Positions 19,078-28,042 of a stretch of 64,000 nt of DNA are shown here, piece by piece. The notes beneath the pieces were generated by a model. It had not been told where the DNA came from. It saw only the letters and a program-made list of their open reading frames with translations, and searched no databases. Each line of letters opens with the position of its first letter. The first letter of the stretch is position 1. This DNA comes from Streptomyces aidingensis. Lineage in GTDB: Bacteria; Actinomycetota; Actinomycetes; Streptomycetales; Streptomycetaceae. Position numbers and translations under genes: made by a program. The DNA lies in NCBI RefSeq assembly GCF_900112355.1, contig NZ_FOLM01000002.1:1-64000 (forward strand), given 5' to 3'.

Positions 19078-20628
19078 TCAGGGGCAGGAGATCTGGTCGC
19101 CGGTGGCGGCGGCATAGCCGCCGCCCTGCCAGGCGCCGGAGTCGATCGGCGTTCTGGCGTCCCGCACCGGCTGGACCCGCTCGTGCTGCTCGCCCAGGGT
19201 GACGGTCAGCTCCCGGCCCTGGCCCTCGGCCTCCCGCAGCCGGGCACCGGGCAGCGCCGCCTGAAGGGTCAGCGCCTCGCCCCGGCGGGCCGGGTCGTGG
19301 GTGATGACGGTGTGGGTCTGGAGCCGGCCCGCGGCCCGCTCACCGCCAGAGGCGTCCGCGGCGGCGAAGCCGGTCTCCGTCAGCTCCTCGGCGACCTGCT
19401 TGCCCAGCTCGGCGCGGGCGCTGGCGTTCTCCACCCGGACCCGGATCCCGCCCGGCGGGATGTCCACCGGCACCACCCCCGAGGGCCCCCCGTCCCCGCC
19501 GTCCCCGCCGTCACCTCCGCTGCCGCCGCTGCCGTCGCTCTCCCCGGGGGGCTCGCCGCCGTCCTCGGTCTTCTGCCCGTTCTCCTGGCCGGCGGGCCGG
19601 GGGGCCAGCGGGCGGTCCTCGCGGAGCGCGCGGAAGAGGCGGTCCGCGGCAGGCTGTTCCCAGGCCAGCGCCGAGTCGCCGATCTCCCCGATGGGCACCG
19701 TGGTGAACTCCGCCGAGGACGGGCCGAAGCCGTGCAGGGCACGCACCAGCTCGATCATCTCCTCGGCGCCGAATCCCGGATCCACCCGCACCGAATCCAG
19801 CAGCACCTCCGCCGTCCGCCGCAGCTTTCCGGGATCGAGCAGCACCTCGGCGCTGACCGCCTTGTCGATCAGCGCGGCCACGAACCGCTGCTGGCGCTGC
19901 ATCCGGCCGAAGTCCGCGGAGGCGTCCACATTCCTGCTGCGCACATACTGGAGGGCCTCGCCGCCGTTCAGGGTGGAGGTGCCCGGCGAGAGGTCGAGGC
20001 CGGTCTTGTCGTCCTTCAGGGCCCGCACCGTGCACACCTCCACCCCGCCCAGTTCGTCCACGGTGCGCATGAAGCTGACGAAGTTGACCTCGACATAGTG
20101 GTCCACCCGCAGCCCGGTCATGTCCTCCACGGTGCGCACCATGAGCTGGGGGCCGCCGTGCGAGAGCGCGGCATTGAGCTTGTCCGGGTGGGCCTCGTGC
20201 CGCTCGCCGGTCGGGGCGAACTCGTGGGCGGGCAGTTCGGCCCGGGAGTCCCGGGGGAGGCTGATCACGCTGGCCCGCTTCCCGTCCGCGGAGAGATGCA
20301 CCAGCATGATGGTGTCCGCGCAGTTGCAGGACACCCGGCCGAGGTGGTACTTGGCCAGGTCCTCGACGGGGATGCCCTCCCGGCTGTCGCTGCCGATGAG
20401 CAGGATGTTCAGGCCCGCGCCGCCCTCCGGCCGGTCGTCCAGGCCGCTGAACGGGTCCACCCGCCGCACGCTGTCCTCCACCCCGCGGACCATGGCATGT
20501 CCCACTCCGCCGGTGATCAGCACCAGGGCGGCGGCGGTGGTGGCCAGCCGCAGCCCCCAGCGCGGCCGGGGGGCGGGCCGCGGTGCGCGGCCCCGGGGCG
20601 GTCGGGGTCGGCTGGCGGGTGCGGGCAT
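19078..20628 (-). CDS. LCP family protein (LytR-CpsA-Psr) 1
   Basis: A 516-residue membrane-anchored phosphotransferase-like protein that should attach a glycopolymer to peptidoglycan outside the membrane. There is a signal-anchor helix (LRLATTAAALVLITGGVGHAM). The LCP core is at about 75-300 (NILLIGSDSRE, VISLPRDSRAELP, HPDKLNAALSHGGPQLMVRTVE, ALQYVRSRN), then comes a Gly/Asp-rich linker, and a LytR_C domain closes the protein. The start is behind GGAGG. It is divergent from a glycosyltransferase gene. Confidence 0.9.
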   Translation of the reverse strand: MPAPASRPRPPRGRAPRPAPRPRWGLRLATTAAALVLITGGVGHAMVRGVEDSVRRVDPFSGLDDRPEGGAGLNILLIGSDSREGIPVEDLAKYHLGRVSCNCADTIMLVHLSADGKRASVISLPRDSRAELPAHEFAPTGERHEAHPDKLNAALSHGGPQLMVRTVEDMTGLRVDHYVEVNFVSFMRTVDELGGVEVCTVRALKDDKTGLDLSPGTSTLNGGEALQYVRSRNVDASADFGRMQRQQRFVAALIDKAVSAEVLLDPGKLRRTAEVLLDSVRVDPGFGAEEMIELVRALHGFGPSSAEFTTVPIGEIGDSALAWEQPAADRLFRALREDRPLAPRPAGQENGQKTEDGGEPPGESDGSGGSGGDGGDGGDGGPSGVVPVDIPPGGIRVRVENASARAELGKQVAEELTETGFAAADASGGERAAGRLQTHTVITHDPARRGEALTLQAALPGARLREAEGQGRELTVTLGEQHERVQPVRDARTPIDSGAWQGGGYAAATGDQISCP

Positions 20629-20765
20629 GCGAGGCACCTCCGCGGGTCCGGCGGGCTGCCACGGTAGACACAGCGGTGCCGGGCCCGCCCGGCCGAACCG
20701 CCGCCCGGTACGGGCCGGTACCCGGGCGGCGCAACGGACTGCGCCGTTCGCGGTACCGTGACCCC

Positions 20766-21920
20766 GTGAGCAGCGACTCCCCCACTCCGTCTTCGTCGTC
20801 GTCCTCGTCGTCGTCCTCGTCGTCGTCGTCCTCGTCCCAGGCGTCCCCGGCGCCGTCACCGGCCCCGGCCGGGGCGCCGGCGGTCTCGGTGATCATGCCG
20901 GTGCTCAACGAGGAGCGGCATCTGCGCAGTGCGGTCGAGCACATCCTGCGCCAGGAGTACGCCGGCGATCTGGAGATCGTGATCGCGCTGGGCCCGTCCA
21001 CCGACCGGACCGACGAGATCGCCGCCGAGCTGGTGGCCGAGACCGCCGGGCGCTCCTGGGGCCGGGTGATCACCGTGCCGAACCCGGGCGGCCGGACGCC
21101 CTCCGGGCTGAACGCGGCGATCCGGGCGTCCCGCCATCCGGTGGTGGTGCGGGTGGACGGGCACGGCATGCTGTCACCCGGCTATATCGCCACCGCGGTG
21201 CGGCTGCTGGCCGAGACCGGGGCGGCGAACGTCGGCGGGATCATGCACGCCGAGGGCGAGACCGACTGGGAGCGGGCCGTGGCCGCCGCCATGACCTCGC
21301 GGATCGGCGTGGGCAACGCCGCCTTCCACACCGGCGGTGAGGCGGGCGAGGCGCAGACCGTCTATCTGGGCGTGTTCCGGCGCGAGGTGCTGGAGGAGCA
21401 GGGCGGCTACAACGAGGAGTTCGTCCGGGCCCAGGACTGGGAGCTGAACTTCCGCATCCGGCAGGCGGGCGGGCTGATCTGGTTCTCGCCGCAGCTCCGG
21501 GTGGACTACCGGCCGCGGCCCACGGTGCGCGCGCTGGCCCGGCAGTACAAGGACTACGGGCGGTGGCGCCGGGTGGTGGCGCGCTATCACCGCGGCTCGA
21601 TCAATCCGCGCTATCTGGCGCCGCCGGCCGCGCTGCTGGCGATGGCCGCCGGTCTGGTGGCGGGGGTCACGGTGACGCCGTGGGGGCTGGTGGTCCCGGC
21701 CGGTTATCTGGCCGCCATCACCGCGGGCTCGCTGCCGGCCGGCAAGGGCCTGCCGGCCGCCGCCCGGGTGCGGGTCCCGGTGGCGCTGGCCACCATGCAT
21801 CTGAGCTGGGGCTGGGGCTTTCTGACCAGCCCGCGCAAGCTGGCCCGGCGGGTGCGGGCCAGCGCCCGGCCGGCCCCGGCCCGCACCGACGGAACCGACC
21901 GCGCCGGCGCACACCGCTGA
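20766..21920 (+). CDS. Family 2 glycosyltransferase with poly-Ser N-terminus
   Basis: A 384-residue GT2 enzyme resembling succinoglycan-type ExoA transferases: VSVIMPVLNEERHLRSAVEH, the metal-binding region RVDGHGMLSPGYI, and EEFVRAQDWELNFRIRQAGG with the ED..R motif. C-terminal hydrophobic helices (LLAMAAGLVAGVTVTPWGLV) suggest membrane association. The first 30 residues are dominated by 16 consecutive serines. The start is GTG, because the earlier in-phase GTG at 20757 hits a stop. It lies between LCP genes, so it may build part of the polymer they ligate. Confidence 0.88.
   Translation: MSSDSPTPSSSSSSSSSSSSSSSSQASPAPSPAPAGAPAVSVIMPVLNEERHLRSAVEHILRQEYAGDLEIVIALGPSTDRTDEIAAELVAETAGRSWGRVITVPNPGGRTPSGLNAAIRASRHPVVVRVDGHGMLSPGYIATAVRLLAETGAANVGGIMHAEGETDWERAVAAAMTSRIGVGNAAFHTGGEAGEAQTVYLGVFRREVLEEQGGYNEEFVRAQDWELNFRIRQAGGLIWFSPQLRVDYRPRPTVRALARQYKDYGRWRRVVARYHRGSINPRYLAPPAALLAMAAGLVAGVTVTPWGLVVPAGYLAAITAGSLPAGKGLPAAARVRVPVALATMHLSWGWGFLTSPRKLARRVRASARPAPARTDGTDRAGAHR
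20790..20837 (+). repeat. TCG/TCC trinucleotide tract (poly-Ser)
   Basis: Sixteen consecutive serine codons, mostly TCG with interspersed TCC, sit near the 5' end of the glycosyltransferase gene. Length changes by triplets would be tolerated. Confidence 0.95.
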
Positions 21921-21923
21921 CCG

Positions 21924-21976
21924 GCCGGGCTCCGGCCCGGGCCCCGGCAATGTGCCGGGGCCCGGGCCGGAGCCCG
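21924..21976. terminator. Bidirectional hairpin terminator
   Basis: A perfect 25-bp inverted repeat (arms 21924-21948 and 21952-21976) with a 3-base loop lies between the convergent glycosyltransferase and LCP-2 genes. It serves either direction equally. Confidence 0.85.
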
Positions 21977-21982
21977 GCGGAA

Positions 21983-23857
21983 TCAGAAGGTGTAGGCGGG
22001 GTTGACCTCCATGCATTCGGAGGTGTCGTCGCCCTCCACGGCCCTGGAGGTGTCCAGCGCGGTGTCCTCCTCCCCCGTACCGCCGCCGCCGGAACTCCCG
22101 CCGGTGGAGCCGCCGTCCGTCTCCCCCGCCGGGTGTCTGTCGCCCTCCCGCCAGTCGGAGCCGACGATGAGCTCGATGCTCTCGGCGCTGGGTGAGATCT
22201 TGATCTGCCGTGCCGGCAGCCCGATGGCCTCGGCGATTTCCTCGGCGTTGGCCCGGGCCTTCGGATCGTCGGCCGGGTAGGACAGCGTGGTGCTGTCCTG
22301 GGAGGTTCCGTTGACGTCCACCACGGCCCGGGTGAAGCCGTGGCCGGCCAGCACATCGGTGATGGCGGCGGCCCGGCCGTCGACCGGCCCCAGGGAGACC
22401 GAATCGGTGCCGTTGCGCACCGAGACCTCGATGGTGTCCCGGGGGTCGGGCTCGGCCTCGGCGGTCTCGGTCGGTCCGGGCGATCCGGTGCCGTCGCCGC
22501 CGCCGTTGTCCTGCTTCGGCTTGCGGTTGGCCTCGTCCAGCGCCACGTCCTCGCGGACCAGGGCGAAGAGTTCCTCGGACGGGCCGGGGTCCGGGACCAG
22601 CCAGGCCTCGGGGTTGGAGGGCGCGGGCAGCACCGGCAGGGTCATCATGGTGATGCCCCCGGTGGGCACGTTGCGCAGATCCTCGGCCAGGTCGTAGAGC
22701 TTGGTGACGGTGCCCAGGGCGGTGTCCACGGTGAGCGCCTTGGTGGCCGCCTGGGCCAGGGTGTTGAGCTTGCCCGGATCGGTCAGCTTGGCGCCCGCCT
22801 GGAGCTCGCGGACCATGGAGGCCAGATACATCTGCTGGGCCTTGGTGCGCCCGGTGTCGCTGCCGTCGCCGAAGCCGTAGCGGGTGCGCAGCCACTGCAG
22901 GGCCTGCTCGCCCTGGATGGTGTGGTCGCCCTCGGTGAGTTCCAGCCCGGACTTGGGGTCGCGCACATTGGCGTCCACGCAGACCGGCACCCCGCCGACG
23001 GCGTCGGCCATGTCCACCACCCCGGCGAAGTCGATCATCATGAAGTGATCGATCGGAATGCCCGTCAGTTCCTCCCAGGTGGCCACGGTGCAGCCGGGGC
23101 CGCCGTGCTGGATGGACAGGTTGATCTGGGTGTCCGGGGTCTCCGGGTAGACGGTGCCGGTGTCCGGGTCGGTGCATTTGGGGATGGTGACCAGGGTGTC
23201 CCGGGGGATGGATATCACCGTGGCGTTGCTGCGGTCGGCGGCGACATGGAGCAGCAGCTGCACATCGGCCCGGGGCGGGTCACCGGCGGTTTCGTGGGCA
23301 CCGCCGAGCCGGAGGTTCTCCGCGGAGTCCCGGGCGTCCGAGCCCAGCAGCAGGATGTTCATCGGGGTCTGCCCGGCCGCGTTGGGCTCGGGCCTGGCCA
23401 GCTTGTTGTCACCGAGGTTGAGTTCGTCCTTGGTGATGTTGTCGTTGAGGCTGTCGATGTAGAGCCAGCCGGCCACGCCGATGCCGAGGACCAGCAGGGC
23501 CAGGGTGGCGGCGACGCCGATCAGCACCTTGGCCCAGCGCGGGCGTTTTCGCCGTCTGGCCCGGTGGCCGGGCCCGCCGCCCGCGGCGGCCCGGCGGCGC
23601 GCCGCCCGTCCGCCGCCGCCGGGCACCGCGCCGTCACCGTCACCGGCGCCGCCCGGGCCCCTGCCGGGGACGGTGAGCGGGACGGTGCTGGGGTCGTCGG
23701 CGTGGTCCTGCGGCGGCGCACCGCCCTGGTACGGCATGCTGTGGCGGTCGGTCTCGCCGCCCCCGTGGTTCCGGCTGTCGTCCCGGCCGAGGTTTCCGGC
23801 GTGGCGCGACGGGGCCGTGGGACGCCGATCGTCTTCGGGTATACCGGTCCGGCGCAC
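21983..23857 (-). CDS. LCP family protein (LytR-CpsA-Psr) 2
   Basis: A 624-residue LCP protein. A 100-residue cytosolic basic and Gly-rich head precedes one transmembrane helix (VLIGVAATLALLVLGIGVAGW). The LCP domain follows (MNILLLGSDARDSAENLRLG, ATVISIPRDTLVTIPKC, INLSIQHGGPGCTVATWEEL, ALQWLRTRYGFGDGSDTGRT), then a LytR_C domain and a Gly/Ser/Glu tail. The GTG start is favoured by GGGGGGAG seven bases upstream; an internal ATG at 23737 lacks a good ribosome site. It probably forms an operon with LCP-3, about 60 bp away. Confidence 0.9.
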   Translation of the reverse strand: MRRTGIPEDDRRPTAPSRHAGNLGRDDSRNHGGGETDRHSMPYQGGAPPQDHADDPSTVPLTVPGRGPGGAGDGDGAVPGGGGRAARRRAAAGGGPGHRARRRKRPRWAKVLIGVAATLALLVLGIGVAGWLYIDSLNDNITKDELNLGDNKLARPEPNAAGQTPMNILLLGSDARDSAENLRLGGAHETAGDPPRADVQLLLHVAADRSNATVISIPRDTLVTIPKCTDPDTGTVYPETPDTQINLSIQHGGPGCTVATWEELTGIPIDHFMMIDFAGVVDMADAVGGVPVCVDANVRDPKSGLELTEGDHTIQGEQALQWLRTRYGFGDGSDTGRTKAQQMYLASMVRELQAGAKLTDPGKLNTLAQAATKALTVDTALGTVTKLYDLAEDLRNVPTGGITMMTLPVLPAPSNPEAWLVPDPGPSEELFALVREDVALDEANRKPKQDNGGGDGTGSPGPTETAEAEPDPRDTIEVSVRNGTDSVSLGPVDGRAAAITDVLAGHGFTRAVVDVNGTSQDSTTLSYPADDPKARANAEEIAEAIGLPARQIKISPSAESIELIVGSDWREGDRHPAGETDGGSTGGSSGGGGTGEEDTALDTSRAVEGDDTSECMEVNPAYTF

Positions 23858-23918
23858 GGTTGGCTCCCCCCGTTGTCTAGGGTCTATGGGTTCGGCCGCC
23901 GCCCCCAGACGGCCCCGC

Positions 23919-25754
23919 TCAGCCGGCGCAGACGTCCTCGTCGGCCGCTGTCACGGTGTCCACATCGGCCGGCTTCTCGGCCGGCACCTCGATGGGCTTG
24001 CCCACTTCCTCGAAGTCGTCTCCCAGGGTCAGCACCATGGGCGTATCTCCGGCGTCCTCCGAGGTTTGCTTCATAGCATTCTTGGGCAGGCCCATGAGTT
24101 CGGCAAGTGTGGCCGCCATGCCCGCCTGATCCGGGCCGGATTCCAGGGTGGTGGCCGCCTGCGGCGCGGGGGCGTTGCCGGCGTTGGTGGCCAGCGCCGC
24201 GCCGTGGGTGACCTGGAGCCACTGGAGTACGGACTGGGCGGCGCCGTTGATGCTGCCGCCGTTGTAGATGTCCACCCGCACCTCGGCGACGGGCACCGGG
24301 TCCGGTTCGGCGGACTGCCCGCCGCCGCTCTCGCCGCCCTCGGCCGGCTCCTTGTCGCCCTTGGCCTCCTTCTCGGCGGCGGTGAAGGACTTGTCCTCCT
24401 GGAGCATCTTGAAGACGGGCAGCGCGCGCGCCTCGTCCAGGACCACCGTCACCTTGACCTCCTCGGCCGGGTTGTCCAGCACCGGGACGGTGAGGAAGGT
24501 GATGTCCTTGACGGGAACCCGGGAGAGGTCCTCGGCCAGCGACTTGAGCTTGTCGATGGTGCCGATCGCGGTGTCCACGGTGAGCGCCTTGGTGGCGGCG
24601 TCGGCGAGGTTCCAGAGTTTGCCCGGATCGGTCAGATCGTCCTTGATCTCCCGGGCGAGCGAACCGAGGAACTGCTGCTGGAGCTTGATCCGGCTCAGAT
24701 CGCTGCCGGTGCCCACGGTGCTGCGGGTCCGCACAAAGGCCAGCGCCTCCTCGCCCTCCAGCACATGGTCACCGGCCGGCAGATTGAGATGTGACTTGGG
24801 GTCGTTGATGTCCTTGGACAGACACACCGGGACGCCGCCCACCACGCTGGAGAGCGTCTTGACGGCGTTGAAGTCCACCATCATGAAGTGATTGACGGTC
24901 ACGCCGGTCAGCTGCTCCACGGTCTTCCAGGTGCAGCCGGGGTCGCGGCCGTCCACGCCGAGGCTCTCGTTGAACCGCACCTGGGTGCTGCCCGGGACGG
25001 TGACCGTGCCGCCGCCCTCCTGGACGGTCTCGCAGTCCGGGATGTCCACGATCATGTCGCGCGGGATGGAGAGCGCGGTGGCGTGCGTCCGGTCCTTGCC
25101 GAAGTGCAGCAGGATGGTGACGTCGGCATGGCCCGCGCTGCCCTCGTCGCCGTAGCCCCCGTTGCCCTCGCCGGTGCGCTGGTCGGTGCCGATCAGCAGG
25201 ATGTTGACCGGCTCGTCCCTCTTGGCCGGGCTGTTGGCGTGCGGCACCTCGACCTTGTCGATGTTGTCGTTGAGATGGTCGTAGGCGAGGTACACCGCGG
25301 TGCACGCGGTGATCAGCAGCAGCGCCAGGGTGCCGCCGGCCCAGGCCAGGGCCTTCTTCTTGCTCTTCTTCCGGGGCCGGCGGCGGCTGCGCGGTGCGCC
25401 GGTGCCCCGCTGCGGCGGGACGCCGCGGTCGCCGGCGCGGGGCGGGCGGCGGTCCTCGCCGTCCACCGGGCGCCGCTGGCGGGGCGGGGCGGTACGGCTG
25501 CGGTCACCCGTCCGGCGGGCGGCGGCCCGGGACGGCGCCGCGGCGGCGGTGGCCGCCGGGCGGGTACCGGTGCGCCGGTCACCGCCGGCGCCCGCCGGAG
25601 AGGTGCCGGGGCCCGGGGTGCGTCCGGCGCCGGGCCGGGTGCCGGACGGACGGGAGCCGGGCAGCCGCAGCTCATAGCTGCCGGTGTCCGGGTTGAAAAC
25701 CCACTGATCCGCGGGGTCGATCTCCCCGGCACCCCCACGTCCCTGTGCGCTCAC
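23919..25754 (-). CDS. LCP family protein (LytR-CpsA-Psr) 3
   Basis: A 611-residue LCP protein with a 135-residue Arg/Pro/Gly-rich cytosolic head, a membrane helix (ALAWAGGTLALLLITACTAVYL), the LCP core (NILLIGTDQRTGEGN, ALSIPRDMIVDIPDC, RFNESLGVDGRDPGCTWKTV, ALAFVRTRSTVGTGSDLSRI) and a C-terminal LytR_C domain. It is more similar to LCP-2 than to LCP-1 and lies just upstream of it, so local duplication is likely. The start is GTG (VSAQGRGGAGEIDPADQW). Confidence 0.9.
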   Translation of the reverse strand: MSAQGRGGAGEIDPADQWVFNPDTGSYELRLPGSRPSGTRPGAGRTPGPGTSPAGAGGDRRTGTRPAATAAAAPSRAAARRTGDRSRTAPPRQRRPVDGEDRRPPRAGDRGVPPQRGTGAPRSRRRPRKKSKKKALAWAGGTLALLLITACTAVYLAYDHLNDNIDKVEVPHANSPAKRDEPVNILLIGTDQRTGEGNGGYGDEGSAGHADVTILLHFGKDRTHATALSIPRDMIVDIPDCETVQEGGGTVTVPGSTQVRFNESLGVDGRDPGCTWKTVEQLTGVTVNHFMMVDFNAVKTLSSVVGGVPVCLSKDINDPKSHLNLPAGDHVLEGEEALAFVRTRSTVGTGSDLSRIKLQQQFLGSLAREIKDDLTDPGKLWNLADAATKALTVDTAIGTIDKLKSLAEDLSRVPVKDITFLTVPVLDNPAEEVKVTVVLDEARALPVFKMLQEDKSFTAAEKEAKGDKEPAEGGESGGGQSAEPDPVPVAEVRVDIYNGGSINGAAQSVLQWLQVTHGAALATNAGNAPAPQAATTLESGPDQAGMAATLAELMGLPKNAMKQTSEDAGDTPMVLTLGDDFEEVGKPIEVPAEKPADVDTVTAADEDVCAG

Positions 25755-25939
25755 CTGCCTGCGTGCCCTCCGTGAGTTCCCTGAGGATTCAGACGGCCCA
25801 CAGTAGTCTCCCGGTTCCCGGGGAGGCGATGCCGGGGATGTATTCCGGATCTCAACAAGAGAATTCTGTCCCGTTATCAGGCTATTCGCTGGTGTTAACT
25901 ATCCGTGTCCTGGCCGCACTGGCGTGCGACCCGCTGGCG

Positions 25940-26695
25940 TCAGGCGTCGGCGACATGGGTGATGCGTTCGTCGGCCACCCGGCGCTCCAGCACCGCGGGG
26001 TCCGGCTCCGCCCCGGGACGGCACAGCACCACCGAACCGCCCGCGGCCAGCGGGGCGTACAGCCCGGCGGAGAGCCCGGCCCAGCCGTCCCACGCCAGGC
26101 CGGACAGCACCCGGCTGCCGGGGCCCAGACCGCGGCGCCGGGCATCGGCCCCGGCCCGCTCCAGCAGTTCCCGGCCGGTGAAGCCGGCGCCGGCCACCAC
26201 CAGCGCCGGGTCGTCCGGCCCCGGCTCCTCGTACGGTTCGAAGTGGTCGCCCTGGCCCGGCACGGCCACCGCATAGTCCAGGAAGCCCTCGGGCGGCTGC
26301 GGGAAGCGGGCCCCGAGCGGACGCAGGCTGAGCGCCACCCGGTCGCCCGGGCAGGCGCGGGCCTCCGCCAGCCGGTCCGGGCCGGCCACCGCCAGATCGG
26401 CGGCGGCCGGATCACCGCCGATCTCGGCGACCACGCCGGTGGCGGCGCAGGCCAGCAGCCAGGCGGCGGTCTGCCAGTGGGCGGGCAGCAGCAGGGCGAG
26501 CCGGGCGCCGGGCTCGGCGCCGAGCTCGTCCTGGAGCAGATTGGCGGTCTTGGCCACCCAATTGGCCAGGGTGGCGGCGGAGAGTTCGACGCGCTCCCCC
26601 GTGCTGTCGTCGTAGTAGGTCACCAGGGGACGGCCGGGGTCTGCGGCAAGCGCGGAACGCAGCAGGTCGGCGGGGGTGGCTTCGGTGGGATTCAT
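25940..26695 (-). CDS. TIGR03089 family protein
   Basis: A 251-residue actinobacterial protein resembling the N-terminal subdomain of AMP-forming acyl-CoA synthetases: YYDDSTGERVELSAATLANWVAKTANLL is the A1-like segment. The ATP-binding core and the C-terminal lid are absent, so adenylation activity is not expected. It is commonly found next to LCP genes. Role unknown. Confidence 0.85.
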   Translation of the reverse strand: MNPTEATPADLLRSALAADPGRPLVTYYDDSTGERVELSAATLANWVAKTANLLQDELGAEPGARLALLLPAHWQTAAWLLACAATGVVAEIGGDPAAADLAVAGPDRLAEARACPGDRVALSLRPLGARFPQPPEGFLDYAVAVPGQGDHFEPYEEPGPDDPALVVAGAGFTGRELLERAGADARRRGLGPGSRVLSGLAWDGWAGLSAGLYAPLAAGGSVVLCRPGAEPDPAVLERRVADERITHVADA

Positions 26696-26822
26696 CGGCG
26701 TCAGAGTATGTCAGCAGACGTTGCCGGCAGCGCCGCCCGGGATACATCCGGGCTCCGGAAGAATGCGCGGAGAGGGATACTCCCGCTGGCCGGTTCCGTC
26801 CGGTTCTGCCCATGATCGCGGC

Positions 26823-28031
26823 ATGCGTGCACTGGTCATCTCTGCTCTGCGGGCCTTCTGCGGCACCGTCTGCGGGGCGGCACTGGTCGTCTGCACCGGG
26901 CCGGCCGCCGCGATCGCGCGGGCGCATCCGCCGCCCCCGGCCGAGGCCGGGCAGGAGGCCGGGGCGCGCCCCGGCGCGGCCGGGAGCGTCCGGGCGCTGC
27001 CGCTGCGGCCACGGGCGGCGGCCGGGCCGGTGACCGAGACCGGGCCGTTCTCGCTGCTCGGCATCGTCTGGCCGGACGCCGGGCAGGAGCTGCGCGCCGA
27101 GGCATGGGTGCGGACCCGTTCGGCGGCGACCGGCGAATGGTCCGGCTGGCACCGGCTCGAAGGCCATCCCGATCACGGCCCCGATCACGCGGTCGGTCAC
27201 GAGTCCGGTCACGAGTCCGGTCACGGGGCGGCGGAGCGGGCGGCGGAAGCGGTGCGCGGCGGGACGGCGCCGCTGTGGACCGGCCCGTCGGACGCGGTGC
27301 AGGTGCGGCTGGCCGCGGCGCCGGGGCTGCCGCACGGGCTGCGGCTGGCGCTGGTCGATCCCGGCGAGGGCCCGGCACCGGCCGGGACGGCCGCCGGTGC
27401 GCCGCAGCCGCGCGGTGCGGCGGCGCCCATGCCGCAGATCACCAGCCGGGCGGGCTGGAACGCGGACGAGAGCCGGCGGGAGGCGGAGTTCGTCTATACC
27501 GAATCGGTGAAGACGGTGTTTGTGCACCACACCGAGACCGGCAACGGCTATGACTGCGCCGAGGCCCCGGCCGTGGTCCGCAGCATCTACCGCTACCACA
27601 CCGAGGGCCTGGGCTGGCGGGACATCGGCTACAACTTCCTGGTGGACAAGTGCGGCACCCTGTACGAGGGCCGGGCCGGCGGGGTGGACCTGCCGGTGCG
27701 GGGCGCGCACACCCTGGGCTTCAATCACAACAGCGCGGGCGTGGCGGTGATCGGCACCTTCATGGACCAGGAGGTGCCGCCGCCGGCCGCGGACGCGGTG
27801 GCGCGGCTCGCCGCGTGGAAGCTGCGCATGTACGGCGGCGACCCGGCCGGCACCCGGGAGCGGACCTCCACCGGCGGCAAGTACCCCGCGGGCACCGTGG
27901 TGCGGCTGCACACCGTCTCCGGCCACCGTGACGGCACCCACACCGACTGCCCGGGCGACCGCCTCTACGCGCAGCTCCCCGCCATCCGCACCGCCGCCGC
28001 GGCCATCCGCCGGCCGGCCGCCGGGCGGTAG
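26823..28031 (+). CDS. Secreted N-acetylmuramoyl-L-alanine amidase, PGRP family
   Basis: A 402-residue exported protein with a signal peptide (ISALRAFCGTVCGAALVVCTG). Its variable middle contains His-Gly/Ser repeats (VGHESGHESGHG). The C-terminal peptidoglycan-recognition/amidase_2 domain is at about 205-400: ITSRAGWNADESRR, the zinc ligands in VFVHHTETGNGYDC, and HTVSGHRDGTHTDCPGD. It should cut the lactyl-amide bond between muramic acid and the stem peptide. It is adjacent to LCP genes, in keeping with wall remodelling. Confidence 0.9.
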   Translation: MRALVISALRAFCGTVCGAALVVCTGPAAAIARAHPPPPAEAGQEAGARPGAAGSVRALPLRPRAAAGPVTETGPFSLLGIVWPDAGQELRAEAWVRTRSAATGEWSGWHRLEGHPDHGPDHAVGHESGHESGHGAAERAAEAVRGGTAPLWTGPSDAVQVRLAAAPGLPHGLRLALVDPGEGPAPAGTAAGAPQPRGAAAPMPQITSRAGWNADESRREAEFVYTESVKTVFVHHTETGNGYDCAEAPAVVRSIYRYHTEGLGWRDIGYNFLVDKCGTLYEGRAGGVDLPVRGAHTLGFNHNSAGVAVIGTFMDQEVPPPAADAVARLAAWKLRMYGGDPAGTRERTSTGGKYPAGTVVRLHTVSGHRDGTHTDCPGDRLYAQLPAIRTAAAAIRRPAAGR

Positions 28032-28042
28032 CGTGTGCCCTC

